Source: Saccharicrinis fermentans DSM 9555 = JCM 21142
Lineage (GTDB): Bacteria > Bacteroidota > Bacteroidia > Bacteroidales > Marinilabiliaceae
Direction: 5' to 3'
NCBI RefSeq assembly: GCF_000517085.1
Contig: NZ_KI912107.1
Span: forward strand, 4,337,980 to 4,401,979
DNA length: 64,000 nucleotides
The notes under the pieces were generated by a model. The model was not told the DNA's origin. It made no database searches and saw only the letters and a list, made by a program, of their open reading frames with translations. Positions within the stretch are counted from its first letter, which is position 1. The number at the start of each line of letters is the position of its first letter. Position numbers and translations under genes: made by a program. Below are positions 20,734 through 30,459 of the stretch, in pieces.

Positions 20734-21108
20734 GATTAAAAAATTAGATTTAAAAAAATATACATATGGACATAAGACGCTGCACCCAAAAAGAAAGTTA
20801 CAATTCGGGAGAACGATTTAAGCATTGGAATCCTCTAAGTCCTACTGGAATCTTTTGGAATATGTAGCAAACCACATATTTACGTTAAAGGCTCTGCTTA
20901 CAAGATACTCTTTACAGCATTTGGTAGTTCCGGTATTTAAACCGTTTTTAAAGTAGGTAAATATCTTGGTCCATATCCGGCAGTGACCAGACAAGTTTTC
21001 TGTATGATTAGTTTGTTCTATAGGGTTTTCTTTACTTTTCTGGCTGCAGGAATAGAGTCTTCGGCTATGTAATCATTCTATTTTCTACCAAGTTACGATT
21101 TATCGGTC
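20734..21108. other. Intergenic region with decayed sequence
   Basis: 375 bases between the SSG-repeat gene start and the end of the integrase relic. All frames are broken. It probably includes decayed mobile-element sequence plus the promoter of the 20733 gene. I recognise nothing specific in it. Confidence 0.5.
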
Positions 21109-21855
21109 TCATTTGTTCATGATTAACAGATAATATTTGTTTACTTCTCCCTGTAGCTTAAATACATTGTTTATCTGGTATTTCTCTGTACTGCTCACAT
21201 ACTTGTGTCCTGCCATATATTACACCTCTCGGAGATTATAGTTTTTAGGCCAATAGACTATCACGCATGACCTGATTTGTTTGGGATGAAGTATTTCAGG
21301 GTTATTCTTCTTAATGGCTCTAAACATATGATGCAAAGAGTTCTTAAGGTTGTTGTTTCCTTCCATACTCACAAAGAGTTGTTTGCTGTTTAAGCGCTTG
21401 ATTTTACGCCTTATTTTACTTACTTATTCGTGTAGTTCCAGTATCTAGCAAGGTTGTAAATCAAGTGTTCTGCCGTTTCTTTTCCTGTTGCCTGGCACAT
21501 GGATTTTACCTTGTTTGAGTTTTAGATGTTCCGGCTCTAATTGGTGCAGTTCTTCTGTGGTCAGACCTTGATAAACCAATAAACCTAAGGTTACTTTGTT
21601 TCTTTTGCTTCGGTTACCATTGGTTTTAACTTGTCCGGCTTTTGACGGATAGGATTGGTAAATATTTTCAAGTTCTGTAAAGTCGATAATATTGGATGGT
21701 AGTTTTTGTCTTACACCTTTTAAAACCAAGTTTGCTGCAGGGTTAATAATGTTTGCATTCTCTTTTTGAAGATATTCATAAAAGTTCCTGATACTCCTTA
21801 GTTTGCTATTGATAAGTTTTTTGCTGTTTCCGGTCACCATTTGCAGCGCAACCAA
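21109..21855 (-). pseudogene. Tyrosine recombinase/integrase relic with three in-frame stops
   Basis: On the minus strand one frame runs from 21855 to TGA at 21109 and is broken by stops at 21445-21447, 21424-21426 and 21220-21222. The first part (LRSIRNFYEYLQKEN, NKVTLGLLVYQGLTTEELHQ) is the SAM-like core-binding and start of the catalytic domain of XerC/D-type recombinases. The far end keeps the catalytic signature: IRSCVIVYWPKNYNLREV, stop, YMAGHKYVSSTEKYQINN, with the arginine, histidine and tyrosine positions in place. CAG-to-TAA/TAG type changes explain the stops. The N-terminus is lost at a junction with a primase-like stub near 21855. Dead gene, clear family. Confidence 0.85.
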
Positions 21856-22012
21856 AACAATTAAAAGTGTTCGTGTTGGGATAAACTTTCAAGCTTGGTT
21901 TGTCATCGGCATGGAAAGGGCATTTTAACATGTTGTTTTTATAGGGGTACAAACCGTAGTGTTTCAGTACTGTGAAGATGCTTAAGCACTGCTTTATCTC
22001 TCTGATTTCCAA
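21806..22012 (-). pseudogene. DNA primase CHC2 zinc-finger stub fused to integrase relic
   Basis: The 68-residue frame reads LKHYGLYPYKNNMLKCPFHA, then DDKPSLKVYP and NTFNCFGCAANGD, the CPFH...CFGC zinc-binding motif of CHC2-type primase N-termini, here of the short mobile-element kind. After AANGD the sequence changes abruptly into the integrase sequence in a different frame (RKQQKTYQ, stop). So a deletion removed the rest of the primase and the integrase start. Part of the same decayed element as 21109-21855. Confidence 0.75.
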
Positions 22013-22191
22013 AGCTGCAAAATATTTATATCTTATCTGGATACCGAAAAGTAAAAAATAAATATTCTATAAAGCAACCTTAAATTTACATTTAATATAT
22101 AATAACGTCCAGTGGGGTTATGAAGAATAAAAGCAGTTCCAACTATCCAAGAATTTTTCAAATCATATAAGAAGCTCGTCGAACATAGCAA

Positions 22192-23589
22192 CTAACCCAA
22201 TATCATTCCAACGATAGTAGCCGAGAGCAATGAAGCTAAGGTACCAGCCAGTAAAGCCTTTACTCCCAGTTGAGTTAAAGTTACACGTTGACTTGGAGCA
22301 ATGGCTCCGATTCCACCAATTTGAATACCTATGGATGCAAAGTTAGCGAAGCCACACAATACGTAGGTAGCAATATAGACAGATTTTTGCTGCACAAAAG
22401 CGCCCGCATCTTTCAGATCACCCAAACTGACATAGCCAATAAATTCAGTCATTATAAGTTTTTCTCCCAACACTCGCCCCACCAGATCCATATCCTCTTT
22501 ACAAACACCGATGAGCCACATTAAAGGAGAAAACAAATACCCAAGTATAAACTGTAAATTCAAAGCAGCGTACTCGCCATTTGTGGCCTCGGCGATGGTT
22601 TCATTGAGGCCGGAATAATATCCTATTTTAAGAAAAATATAATTGGCCATAGCAATAAATGAGATAAAGACCAATAGCATGGCACCAACATTTACAGCTA
22701 GCTTCAATCCTTCCGTTGTTCCATTTGAGATAGCATCCAACACGTTTTTACCTATCTTTTCTTTACTAACAACCACCTCATTGTTTATTTTTTCTGTTTG
22801 AGGCAATAATATCTTTGATATTACCACCACACCTGGTGCTGCCATAATAGAAGCTGCCAACAAATGTTTGGCGTACATCACCTCCTGAACAGGATCCCCT
22901 CCCCCTAAAATTTTAATATAAACAGCAAGAACGCCTCCCGCTAGAGTAGCCATACCACCAGACATGACTAATAACATCTCCGAACGATTCATTTTATCCA
23001 GATATGCTTTAATCATAAGGGGCGATTCTGTTTGTCCAAGAAAAATATTACCAGCTACAGAGAGACTTTCTGCACCTGACAATCGCATGAGCTTAGTCAT
23101 ACCCAAGGCCAAAAAATAAACTACCTTTTGGATAATGCCATAATAAAACAATAAACTGGTTAAAGCCGAAAAGAATATAATGGTAGGCAATATGGTAACA
23201 GCAAAGTTTAACAAGGGAGACTCAATCTCACCCGACCCAAAACTCTTAAATAAAAAAGAAGTTCCGGCCTCCGTAAAATTTAAAACCTGTACAAATCCTC
23301 TGCTTACTATTTCAAAAAAAGATTGCACAAAAGATATATTCAGAATAGAAACAGCCAACAGGAGCTGAATAGAAAGTCCGATTCCAACAACCTTCCAGTT
23401 AATCGCCTTTTTGTTACTACTAAAAACCCAGGCTATGCCAATCAAAACTATCATACCCAAGATCCCTCTAAAAATACTGATCATGGATATTCCGTCACTT
23501 TGTGCTACATCCACCACTGAGTTGGCCATAGCCGGTTGCGCTAGTAGCAATGAAAACACAACAATAGCCGGAAACATTTTTTTGCTCAT
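22192..23589 (-). CDS. Concentrative nucleoside transporter (NupC/CNT family)
   Basis: An inner-membrane, cation-coupled nucleoside importer. The 465-residue protein begins with a hydrophobic, signal-like N-terminus ending near AMANS, then the CNT core: FRGILGMIVLIGIAW, NFAVTILPTIIFFSALTSLL, GQTESPLMIKAYL, SGGMATLAGGVLAVYI and the C-terminal NFASIGIQIGGIGAIAPSQR, all conserved in NupC relatives and lining the nucleoside site. It lies 37 bases downstream of the DUF151 gene on the same strand, so the two may be co-transcribed. Confidence 0.92.
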   Translation of the reverse strand: MSKKMFPAIVVFSLLLAQPAMANSVVDVAQSDGISMISIFRGILGMIVLIGIAWVFSSNKKAINWKVVGIGLSIQLLLAVSILNISFVQSFFEIVSRGFVQVLNFTEAGTSFLFKSFGSGEIESPLLNFAVTILPTIIFFSALTSLLFYYGIIQKVVYFLALGMTKLMRLSGAESLSVAGNIFLGQTESPLMIKAYLDKMNRSEMLLVMSGGMATLAGGVLAVYIKILGGGDPVQEVMYAKHLLAASIMAAPGVVVISKILLPQTEKINNEVVVSKEKIGKNVLDAISNGTTEGLKLAVNVGAMLLVFISFIAMANYIFLKIGYYSGLNETIAEATNGEYAALNLQFILGYLFSPLMWLIGVCKEDMDLVGRVLGEKLIMTEFIGYVSLGDLKDAGAFVQQKSVYIATYVLCGFANFASIGIQIGGIGAIAPSQRVTLTQLGVKALLAGTLASLLSATIVGMILG

Positions 23590-23626
23590 GAATACCTTTA
23601 TATGAGATTTATGATGATATTAAGTT

Positions 23627-24223
23627 TTAAGAAGCACTTCTCTTCTGAATTTCGTCCCTTATCTCTGAAGCTTTTTCATAATCTTCACTTTCAATGGCCG
23701 CATTTAACAAGGAATTAAGTTCGTCCAAGGACTTATTTGCATATTTCGATTCTCCTGCTTTGGCAGCATGTTCATCCACATCTAATTCAATCTCCTGATC
23801 CTTACTCACATCCAACACAATACCCGCAGATTGAATAATCGATTCATAGGTATAAATAGGACAATTAAAGCGCAACGATAGAGCCACGGCATCCGAAGTT
23901 CTAGAGTCAATCCTTAACTCTTCATCACCCTTTTTACAAACCAACTCAGCATAAAAAATACCCTCTTCCAGTTTATATATCACCACCTCTGTAACGACAA
24001 TGTCAAACGCTCGAGAAAAATTTAAGAACAAATCATGCGTAAGTGGACGAGGCGGTTCAAGCCCCTCCAGCTTAATAGCAATAGATTGCGCTTCTACGCC
24101 TCCAATAATAATTGGAATCCTTCTTTCCCCCTCTTCTTCGGCCAAAACCAAAGCATAAGCACCCGACTGGGTTTGACTATAGGACAAGCCAAGTATATTC
24201 AGTTTAATTTTCTTTTTGCTCAT
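23627..24223 (-). CDS. Bifunctional-nuclease-family (DUF151) protein with UvrB/UvrC motif
   Basis: A 198-residue cytosolic protein. The N-terminal two thirds are the DUF151/BFN domain (ALVLAEEEGERRIPIIIGGV, EAQSIAIKLEG, RPLTHDLFLN, DSRTSDAVALSLRFNCPIY), seen in plant and bacterial proteins with reported nuclease activity. The C-terminus is a UVR motif (LNSLLNAAIESEDYEKASEI), a helical hairpin used for protein contacts in UvrB/UvrC. This domain pair is common in Bacteroidota. Biological role unknown. A TATATTTG promoter element is present upstream. Confidence 0.9.
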   Translation of the reverse strand: MSKKKIKLNILGLSYSQTQSGAYALVLAEEEGERRIPIIIGGVEAQSIAIKLEGLEPPRPLTHDLFLNFSRAFDIVVTEVVIYKLEEGIFYAELVCKKGDEELRIDSRTSDAVALSLRFNCPIYTYESIIQSAGIVLDVSKDQEIELDVDEHAAKAGESKYANKSLDELNSLLNAAIESEDYEKASEIRDEIQKRSAS

Positions 24224-24544
24224 AGACTAACTTCGATAGCGAAGACACATATTATTTATAATATAAGAACAAATATAACAAAATGTTTTTAACAAAGTTC
24301 TAACATATATCAGCAGTTTTAAAAGGACATCCTCCATGGATTAAAAGTATACAACACACAAAAGACACATTCATGCACGCTTATACAAACCTTCATATAA
24401 GCTAAAAACAGACAGTTCCCATCAACAAAACCCTTCGTTTCAGCAAGCTAAAACCATCCACTCTTGCGAAACTTTATACGCACCGCAGAACTACTTTAAC
24501 AATGGGCCAACGGTATTGAGATTCATGCTTTTAAATAAATTATT
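24224..24544. other. Divergent intergenic region upstream of rplU
   Basis: AT-rich, no ORF or tRNA seen. The minus strand reads TATATTTG at 24277-24270, a -7 match for the DUF151 gene. The right side leads into the rplU promoter. Confidence 0.55.
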
Positions 24545-24575
24545 TTTGCAGAAATAAAATTAATGTGTACTTTTG
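24545..24575 (+). promoter_or_regulatory. rplU-rpmA promoter
   Basis: TTTG (24545-24548), a 19-bp spacer and TACTTTTG (24568-24575): a full match to the Bacteroidota -33/-7 consensus. The predicted start near 24582 gives a leader of about 80 bases before rplU. Confidence 0.85.
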
Positions 24576-24663
24576 CACTCCAATGTTTCCCGAGGGGCAT
24601 GGTAAAGTGGCTGATTGTGAGATAGAAGCCCGCCTCCTGGATCAAAATTTTAAACAATTAGTG

Positions 24664-24978
24664 ATGTACGCGATTGTAGATATTGCAGGACAGCAATTTA
24701 AAGTAGAAAAAGACAGTAAGATTTATGTACACCGTCTAGCTCAAGAAGAAGGAGCTGCTGTTGAGTTTGAAAAAGTGATGCTCATCGACAACGATGGAAC
24801 TGTTCAAGTAGGAGCACCCGTTGTTGAAGGAGCGAAAGTTACCGCTAAGGTACTATCACACGTTAAAGGTGATAAAGTAATCGTTTTCAAAAAGAAAAGA
24901 AGAAAAGGTTACAAAAAGAAAAACGGTCACCGTCAACAATTTTCTCAAATTCAAATTGAAGACATTTTAGTTGGATAA
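24664..24978 (+). CDS. rplU: 50S ribosomal protein L21
   Basis: A large-subunit protein that binds 23S rRNA domain I and protein L20. The 104-residue product starts [20 protein letters not shown], the standard L21 opening, and ends with the basic [17 protein letters not shown] and QIQIEDI. The frame stays open upstream to 24565, but that extension overlaps the promoter and has no L21 likeness, so the ATG at 24664 is chosen. rpmA follows 19 bases later, the near-universal L21-L27 pair. Confidence 0.96.
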   Translation: MYAIVDIAGQQFKVEKDSKIYVHRLAQEEGAAVEFEKVMLIDNDGTVQVGAPVVEGAKVTAKVLSHVKGDKVIVFKKKRRKGYKKKNGHRQQFSQIQIEDILVG

Positions 24979-24997
24979 TTAAAAAAATTAGAATAAG

Positions 24998-25261
24998 ATG
25001 GCACATAAAAAAGGAGTCGGTAGTTCGAAAAACGGTAGGGAGTCCGAAAGTAAACGTTTAGGTGTTAAAATTTTTGGCGGCCAGTCTGCCAAAGCCGGTA
25101 ACATTATCGTTCGTCAAAGAGGGACTCAACATCATCCAGGTGATAATGTAGGTATGGGAAAAGACCATACTTTATTTGCTTTAATTGATGGAAAAGTAAC
25201 ATTCCGTAAAAAAAGAAACGACAGATCTTACGTTTCAGTTGAGCCTTTTGCTGCTGAATAA
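24998..25261 (+). CDS. rpmA: 50S ribosomal protein L27
   Basis: A large-subunit protein whose N-terminus reaches the peptidyl transferase centre. The 87-residue product starts [20 protein letters not shown] and has [20 protein letters not shown], both diagnostic. It lacks the cleaved N-terminal extension found in Firmicutes. Second gene of the rplU-rpmA unit, ended by the hairpin at 25287. Confidence 0.97.
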   Translation: MAHKKGVGSSKNGRESESKRLGVKIFGGQSAKAGNIIVRQRGTQHHPGDNVGMGKDHTLFALIDGKVTFRKKRNDRSYVSVEPFAAE

Positions 25262-25286
25262 AAAAGATTTGTAAAGATTTTAAGAG

Positions 25287-25332
25287 TCTCCTGTTTTTGT
25301 TACTTTCGTAACGGATTCAGGAGATTTTTTTT
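25287..25332 (+). terminator. Terminator of rplU-rpmA
   Basis: Outer stem TCTCCTG (25287-25293) with CAGGAGA (25318-25324), an inner hairpin GTTAC/GTAAC (25299-25312), then a run of T. Confidence 0.85.
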
Positions 25333-25364
25333 TATCTGTATTACAAAAAAAACAACACCATATA

Positions 25365-26642
25365 ATGCTTACGCTAAAAATTATCCTCGAGAACAAAGAC
25401 GAGGTGATTAAACGTCTTAAAATAAAACGCTTCGAAGCCACAGAGGTGGTTGAAGCCATTATAAACCTTGATGATACCCGCAAGGCAACACAAAGCTCGC
25501 TTGATCAGCGACAAGCCGAAATGAACACCCTATCCAAGGAAATTGGTATGCTTTTTAAGCAAGGGAAGACACAGGAAGCTAATGAGGCAAAATCAAAAAC
25601 AGCCGATCTAAAAGAAACCATCAAGGAATTAAACGGCCAGTTGAATGAAACAACGCTTTCTTTGGAGGCTGAGTTAGTAAAACTGCCCAATATACCTCAT
25701 CCCTCTGTACCTGAAGGAAATAGCGATGCAGATAATTTGGTAGAAAAGGCTTGGGAAAAAGATTTACCCGCCATTGAAGGAGATAAGCTACCCCACTGGG
25801 AATTGATTGAGAAGTATGATATTATCGATTTTAAGTTGGGAACAAAAATCACAGGAGCAGGATTTCCTGTATACAAAGGCAAAGGTGCACGATTACAGCG
25901 TGCTTTAATTAGTTTCTTCTTAGATGAAGGAGAGAAAGCCGGTTACCAAGAAGTACTTCCTCCAATTGTTGTGAACGAAGATTCTGGTTTTGGTACAGGC
26001 CAATTGCCCGATAAGGAGGGAATGATGTATCATGCAACCGCTGATAATTTATACCTGATACCCACAGCTGAAGTTCCAGTAACCAATATGTACCGCGATG
26101 AAGTAGTGAAGGAAGATGACCTACCCATCAAGAACATGGCCTACACACCATGCTTTAGAAGAGAAGCTGGTTCATGGGGCGCTGATGTGAGAGGCCTGAA
26201 CAGACTACACCAATTCGACAAAGTGGAGATCGTACAAATCTCGCATCCCGAAAAATCTTATGAAGCACTCAAAAGTATGGTAGCACACGTCGAAGGATTG
26301 GTAAACAAACTAGGATTGCCATATCGTATCTTAAGATTATGTGGAGGTGATATCAGCTTTACATCGGCTTTAACATTTGATTTCGAAGTATTTTCTGCAG
26401 CACAAGAACGATGGCTGGAGGTCAGCTCCGTATCCAACTTTGAAAGTTATCAGGCTAACCGTCTAAAATGCAGATACAAAGGTAAGGACATGAAAAAACC
26501 GGAATTGGTACATACATTAAACGGAAGTGCGCTGGCCTTGCCTCGTATTCTGGCCGCTTTATTAGAAAACAACCAAACAGCCGAAGGAATTAAAATACCA
26601 GATGTTTTGGTCCCTTATTGTGGCTTTGACATGATAAAATAA
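25365..26642 (+). CDS. serS: Seryl-tRNA synthetase
   Basis: It charges tRNA-Ser and tRNA-Sec. The 425-residue protein has the N-terminal helical arm (about 25-110, a long antiparallel coiled coil that grips the tRNA variable arm), then the class II core with TAEVPVTNMYRDEVV, motif 2 FRREAGSWGADVRGLNRLHQ and motif 3 NGSALALPRILAALLENNQ. Length is normal. It begins 33 bases after the L27 terminator. Confidence 0.97.
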   Translation: MLTLKIILENKDEVIKRLKIKRFEATEVVEAIINLDDTRKATQSSLDQRQAEMNTLSKEIGMLFKQGKTQEANEAKSKTADLKETIKELNGQLNETTLSLEAELVKLPNIPHPSVPEGNSDADNLVEKAWEKDLPAIEGDKLPHWELIEKYDIIDFKLGTKITGAGFPVYKGKGARLQRALISFFLDEGEKAGYQEVLPPIVVNEDSGFGTGQLPDKEGMMYHATADNLYLIPTAEVPVTNMYRDEVVKEDDLPIKNMAYTPCFRREAGSWGADVRGLNRLHQFDKVEIVQISHPEKSYEALKSMVAHVEGLVNKLGLPYRILRLCGGDISFTSALTFDFEVFSAAQERWLEVSSVSNFESYQANRLKCRYKGKDMKKPELVHTLNGSALALPRILAALLENNQTAEGIKIPDVLVPYCGFDMIK

Positions 26643-26742
26643 CAGGGTTCACCCCCAAAATTATTGAAATGCTTTTTCAAGAGTAACAAACGATTTTACT
26701 GTTGAAAAAGCTTTCCTTTTTTTTAATTAACAGCTAAAATAA

Positions 26743-27042
26743 ATGTTTGTATTTAATACTACTTTTGTTATCCAGGCAAGTAAATTTCAACAATGGGAAC
26801 AATGGCTGAACAACACATATAAGCCACTCACCAAGAATATGATACCCATGTGCGACATCGGAACATACGAGGTAATGACAAGCGAAAACAAAGACGAAAG
26901 AACCGTATCTGTGCAATGCAAAGTAAGCACTCCCTCCGATCTAGAAACCATCCACAAGCAATCTCCCATGGTATTGGGACAAATGAGCTCTGAATTTGGA
27001 CAAGATGTCCTATATTTCAGCACTATATTAAAGTCATTATAA
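26743..27042 (+). CDS. DUF4286 family protein
   Basis: A 99-residue cytosolic protein of the DUF4286 family, small ferredoxin-fold-like proteins found mainly in Bacteroidota with no known function. Seen: [20 protein letters not shown] and a C-terminal [12 protein letters not shown], typical of the family. ruvC starts 8 bases after its stop, an arrangement that suggests co-transcription with DNA repair but no proven role. Confidence 0.85.
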   Translation: MFVFNTTFVIQASKFQQWEQWLNNTYKPLTKNMIPMCDIGTYEVMTSENKDERTVSVQCKVSTPSDLETIHKQSPMVLGQMSSEFGQDVLYFSTILKSL

Positions 27043-27050
27043 TTTACCTT

Positions 27051-27605
27051 GTGATTAAAGAACGTATTATTTTAGGCATTGACCCAGGTACCACCGTAAT
27101 GGGGTATGGTATTCTAAAGATAGTTGGCAACAAACCATCTTTGGTCTCCATGGGCGTTGTCGAACTAAAAAAATACGACAATCATTATATCAAGCTAAAA
27201 AAGATATACGAAACCATCGTTCGACTTTGTGATCATTACCATCCGGACGAATTGGCGATTGAGGCTCCTTTCTTCGGTAAAAATGTACAGTCGATGCTAA
27301 AACTAGGACGTGCCCAAGGCGTTGCAATGGCAGCTGCACTATCACGAGACATTCCTGTATTTGAATATGCCCCTCTAAAAATCAAACAGGCTATCACAGG
27401 AAATGGCGCATCCAGTAAAGAACAGGTAGCTCGCATCCTTTCTCAATATCTTAAAATAGAAACAACACCTAAATACCTGGATGCCACCGATGGAGTTGCT
27501 GCGGCCTTATGCCATTTCTTTCAAAACCAATCTTTAAACACCGGTAAATCGGTGAAGAGTTGGAAAGAATTTATCGGAAAAAATCCCAATCGCCTTAAAA
27601 AATAA
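27051..27605 (+). CDS. ruvC: Holliday-junction resolvase RuvC
   Basis: The endonuclease that cuts Holliday junctions made by RecA and moved by RuvAB. The 184-residue product has the four acidic catalytic residues in the expected spacing: D11 (GIDPGT), E71 (AIEAPF), D144 and D147 (DATDGVAAA). The start is GTG at 27051; no better in-frame ATG precedes the first strand. It sits 8 bases after the DUF4286 gene and ends convergently 22 bases from the thioesterase gene. Confidence 0.96.
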   Translation: MIKERIILGIDPGTTVMGYGILKIVGNKPSLVSMGVVELKKYDNHYIKLKKIYETIVRLCDHYHPDELAIEAPFFGKNVQSMLKLGRAQGVAMAAALSRDIPVFEYAPLKIKQAITGNGASSKEQVARILSQYLKIETTPKYLDATDGVAAALCHFFQNQSLNTGKSVKSWKEFIGKNPNRLKK

Positions 27606-27627
27606 AGTCGTTTCGTAAGGGTGTTTT

Positions 27628-28053
27628 TTACTCCCATCCCTCCAGATCTCCAATACGCTTCCTCCAATCTTCCGGAATCACACGGGATGTGTGCGTATTA
27701 GGGTCATAACCTACCATTGCCGAACTACAAGTAGCTTTTATTACCCCCTCACTGTCGGTAATATGTTGTATTAGTTGCATACTCTTATCTCCTATCATTT
27801 TCACTTTGGTTTTCACAACCAGCGATTCTTTAAGAAAAACAGGAGCTAAAAAGTCTGTTTTAATGGAAGCAACTACAGCTCCAAATCGGGACCAGTTAAC
27901 ATTATTATCAAACACCTTATTGAAATATCCCAAACGTCCCAAATCAAAATATTCTTGTATGGTGGTGTTATTCACATGCCCCAAACCATCAATATCATTA
28001 AAACGTATTTGAATAGAATCTTGATGACGGAAGTCTATATTTTCTTCACTCAT
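27628..28053 (-). CDS. Acyl-CoA thioesterase, 4HBT hot-dog family
   Basis: A 141-residue hot-dog-fold thioesterase likely to hydrolyse an acyl-CoA; substrate unknown. Seen: IQIRFNDIDGLGHVNNTTIQ, the 4HBT active-site block with the aspartate of FNDID and HVNN, then KTDFLAPVFLKESLVVKTKV and the C-terminal strand with CSSAMVGYD. Its start overlaps the end of the tsaC-like gene by four bases (ATGA), so the two are translationally coupled. Confidence 0.85.
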   Translation of the reverse strand: MSEENIDFRHQDSIQIRFNDIDGLGHVNNTTIQEYFDLGRLGYFNKVFDNNVNWSRFGAVVASIKTDFLAPVFLKESLVVKTKVKMIGDKSMQLIQHITDSEGVIKATCSSAMVGYDPNTHTSRVIPEDWRKRIGDLEGWE

Positions 28054-28613
28054 TCTCTAATTACTTTTACCTGTCCATTAACCTCCAGTTTTATGATGCT
28101 CGAAGGAACAGCTTTACAATTATCATCTTGTCTAAAGCCTACCACATAGTCCACTCCATTTATAATATCCGCCGTGATATCGGCAAAATGGGCAGGTGCG
28201 GGTTCTCCACTTATATTGGCCGAGGTTGAAACAATAGGCTTTTTGAACCGCTCACAAAGTTTCTGAGAGAATTCTTCTTTACTTATGCGAATACCAATAC
28301 TCTTGTCTGTTGCCAAAAGGTTTTCAGCCAAATTTTTAGCGTTGGGATAGATAATAGTGGTTGGCTTCGTACTAAGATCAATCAGATCCCATGCCAGTTC
28401 TGGCACTTCAGTCACATAAGAGTTTAGCTTGGCATCCTTATCCAGCAGCACCAACATACTTTGACTATCTTCTCTCCTTTTCAGTCGGTAAACTTTTTTA
28501 ACAGCCTCCACATTAGTCGCATCACAACCTATACCCCATATGGTATCAGTGGGATAAAGTATCAAGCCTCCTTGTTGCAATACTTCAACGGCTCTCTTTA
28601 TATCGTCAATCAT
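28050..28613 (-). CDS. L-threonylcarbamoyladenylate synthase (Sua5/YciO/YrdC family)
   Basis: It makes threonylcarbamoyl-AMP for t6A37 modification of ANN-decoding tRNAs. The 187-residue protein is a single YrdC domain with GGLILYPTDTIWGIGCDATN, KRREDSQSMLVLL and STSANISGEPAP, the nucleotide and threonine site motifs. It has no Sua5 C-terminal domain. As YciO paralogues share the fold, assignment to TsaC rather than YciO is likely but not certain. It is coupled to the thioesterase by a 4-base overlap. Confidence 0.88.
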   Translation of the reverse strand: MIDDIKRAVEVLQQGGLILYPTDTIWGIGCDATNVEAVKKVYRLKRREDSQSMLVLLDKDAKLNSYVTEVPELAWDLIDLSTKPTTIIYPNAKNLAENLLATDKSIGIRISKEEFSQKLCERFKKPIVSTSANISGEPAPAHFADITADIINGVDYVVGFRQDDNCKAVPSSIIKLEVNGQVKVIRE

Positions 28614-28699
28614 GCGTTGGATTTTAAATAGAAGAGACAGAAGATGACAGACCAGCTATCGCCTTTTTATCTCCCATCTTCCATATCCTTATTTTTAAC

Positions 28700-29518
28700 T
28701 TACACAGCCACGTTATTTTCACGAAGGGCATCATTCAATGAGGTTTTCTTATCAGTAGATTCCTTACGTTTTCCGATAATTAATGCTGCAGGAACTTGAA
28801 AATCGCCTGCCGGGAATTTTTTAGTGTAGCTTCCTGGTATCACCACTGACCGTGGAGGAACGTATCCCTTATACTCAATCGGCTCCTCTCCTGTTACGTC
28901 AATAATTTTGGTAGAGCCTGTTAGTACCACATTGGCACCTAGCACAGCTTCTTTGCCCACTCTACATCCTTCAACCACAATACAGCGAGAACCAATAAAA
29001 GCATCATCTTCAATGATAACCGGAGCCGCTTGAATAGGTTCCAACACACCACCAATACCAACACCACCACTTAGGTGAACATTCTTACCAATCTGTGCAC
29101 AACTACCCACTGTAGCCCAAGTATCCACCATCGTACCACCTTCTACAAAAGCACCAATATTCACATAAGAAGGCATCAGAACAACACCTCGCGCAATATA
29201 AGCACCGTAGCGAGCAACAGCATGCGGAACAACACGAATACCTAGTTCAGCATAATTTTTTTTAAGGGCCATTTTATCATGAAACTCCATTGGACCGGCC
29301 TCAATGGTTTCCATCTTTTGTATTGGGAAATATAATATCACGGCCTTCTTAACCCACTCATTCACTTTCCAGTCGTTACCATTGGGTTCTGCCACCCGAA
29401 TCTTTCCCTTGTCCAACATCTCCATTAACTCACGGATAACATCCTGTGTTTCAGGCTTGCTTAACAAATCCCTATTCTCCCAGGCTTGCTCAACAACTTC
29501 TTTGTATTCATCTAACAT
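28700..29518 (-). CDS. dapD: 2,3,4,5-tetrahydropyridine-2,6-dicarboxylate N-succinyltransferase
   Basis: The succinylase step of the diaminopimelate/lysine pathway, using succinyl-CoA. The 272-residue protein has the N-terminal helical part then a left-handed beta helix of hexapeptide repeats (GVVLMPSYVNIGAFVEGGTM, IGKNVHLSGGVGIGGVLEP, DDAFIGSRCIVVEGCRVGKE). Length and motifs match E. coli DapD. Monocistronic, facing a divergent 176-base gap. Confidence 0.95.
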   Translation of the reverse strand: MLDEYKEVVEQAWENRDLLSKPETQDVIRELMEMLDKGKIRVAEPNGNDWKVNEWVKKAVILYFPIQKMETIEAGPMEFHDKMALKKNYAELGIRVVPHAVARYGAYIARGVVLMPSYVNIGAFVEGGTMVDTWATVGSCAQIGKNVHLSGGVGIGGVLEPIQAAPVIIEDDAFIGSRCIVVEGCRVGKEAVLGANVVLTGSTKIIDVTGEEPIEYKGYVPPRSVVIPGSYTKKFPAGDFQVPAALIIGKRKESTDKKTSLNDALRENNVAV

Positions 29519-29694
29519 GATTGTTCGTATTTAATAATTTGATGCTAAAATATAATGAAAGCCTTCCATATGCAAATAATTGGTAAGGTATGGCTTTGTA
29601 ACAAAACATTTTTGTTAAAGTTTGGTTAATTTTACCCCAAAAACATTTAAACTCCACATTTGTTTTTAATTTCGACTGTAGAAACCATTGATTT

Positions 29695-30459
29695 ATGCGC
29701 TTGTGCTTCTTTTTTCTTCTTCTTTTCTATTCGTATATATTGTACGGACAAACGAGTATGGACTCTACCGTCTGGGTTAAACTCATCGTAAAAGATAAAA
29801 CAGATGATCGTTTTATTGAAAATGCACAAGTCATTAGTTACGAAACCATGCATATCTACGCAACAGATTCGCTTGGTTCTTTCCGAAACGTTTTTAACGC
29901 CACAGACTCCCTAAAAGTATTTGGTTTGGGCTATGAGGCAGTGGTGATTAAAGTAAAACAATTTGAAAATATCGAAGATGGATTGACCTTGGAGTTGGCT
30001 CGACGCACCTATATGATACGTTCTGTAGATGTTCCCGCCAAACAAGAATTACACTTGCACCTTCCCAGCGATATCAAGTTGGCCGAGAAAAAGGATGATG
30101 ATAAACCTATAGCATTAAGAAGCGGAAATTTTTCAAGCAAACCTCCAGTCTTAGCAGCCGTTTTTAATCCCCTGAGTTTTATTCATTACTATACCAGCAA
30201 ACAGGAAAAAAGAAAACGTAATGCCATAAAAGAATTAGCTAAAGACGCCGAACAGCAGAAAATAAATGTATTCTATAATAGAGACATTATAAAAGAAGTA
30301 TCGGGCTACGAAGAAGGGAAAAAACTAAATGATTTTATTGTATACTGTAATGTAAACCTTCACCTTAACTCCCGTGATAATGCCTTGCTGGTGAAAGAAC
30401 GCATTCTAAAATTAAAAGAAAAATTTGAAGCCCAAGAACAACAACCAATAATAGAATGA
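29695..30459 (+). CDS. Secreted protein with carboxypeptidase-regulatory-like domain (first of pair)
   Basis: A 254-residue exported protein: signal peptide of about 20 residues (LCFFFLLLFYSYILYGQ), then a beta-sandwich resembling the CarboxypepD-regulatory-like fold (WVKLIVKDKTDDRFIENAQV, DSLGSFRNVF, FGLGYEAVVI). The C-terminal half has a basic SKQEKRKRNAIKELAKDAEQ segment and the block FYNRDIIKEVSGYEEGKKLN, common in uncharacterised Bacteroidota proteins. Function unknown. Its stop overlaps the start of the next gene by four bases, and that gene has the same layout. Confidence 0.75.
   Translation: MRLCFFFLLLFYSYILYGQTSMDSTVWVKLIVKDKTDDRFIENAQVISYETMHIYATDSLGSFRNVFNATDSLKVFGLGYEAVVIKVKQFENIEDGLTLELARRTYMIRSVDVPAKQELHLHLPSDIKLAEKKDDDKPIALRSGNFSSKPPVLAAVFNPLSFIHYYTSKQEKRKRNAIKELAKDAEQQKINVFYNRDIIKEVSGYEEGKKLNDFIVYCNVNLHLNSRDNALLVKERILKLKEKFEAQEQQPIIE

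Noticed and set aside
24565-24663. N-terminal extension of rplU
   Set aside because: The added 33 residues overlap the promoter -7 box and have no likeness to L21.
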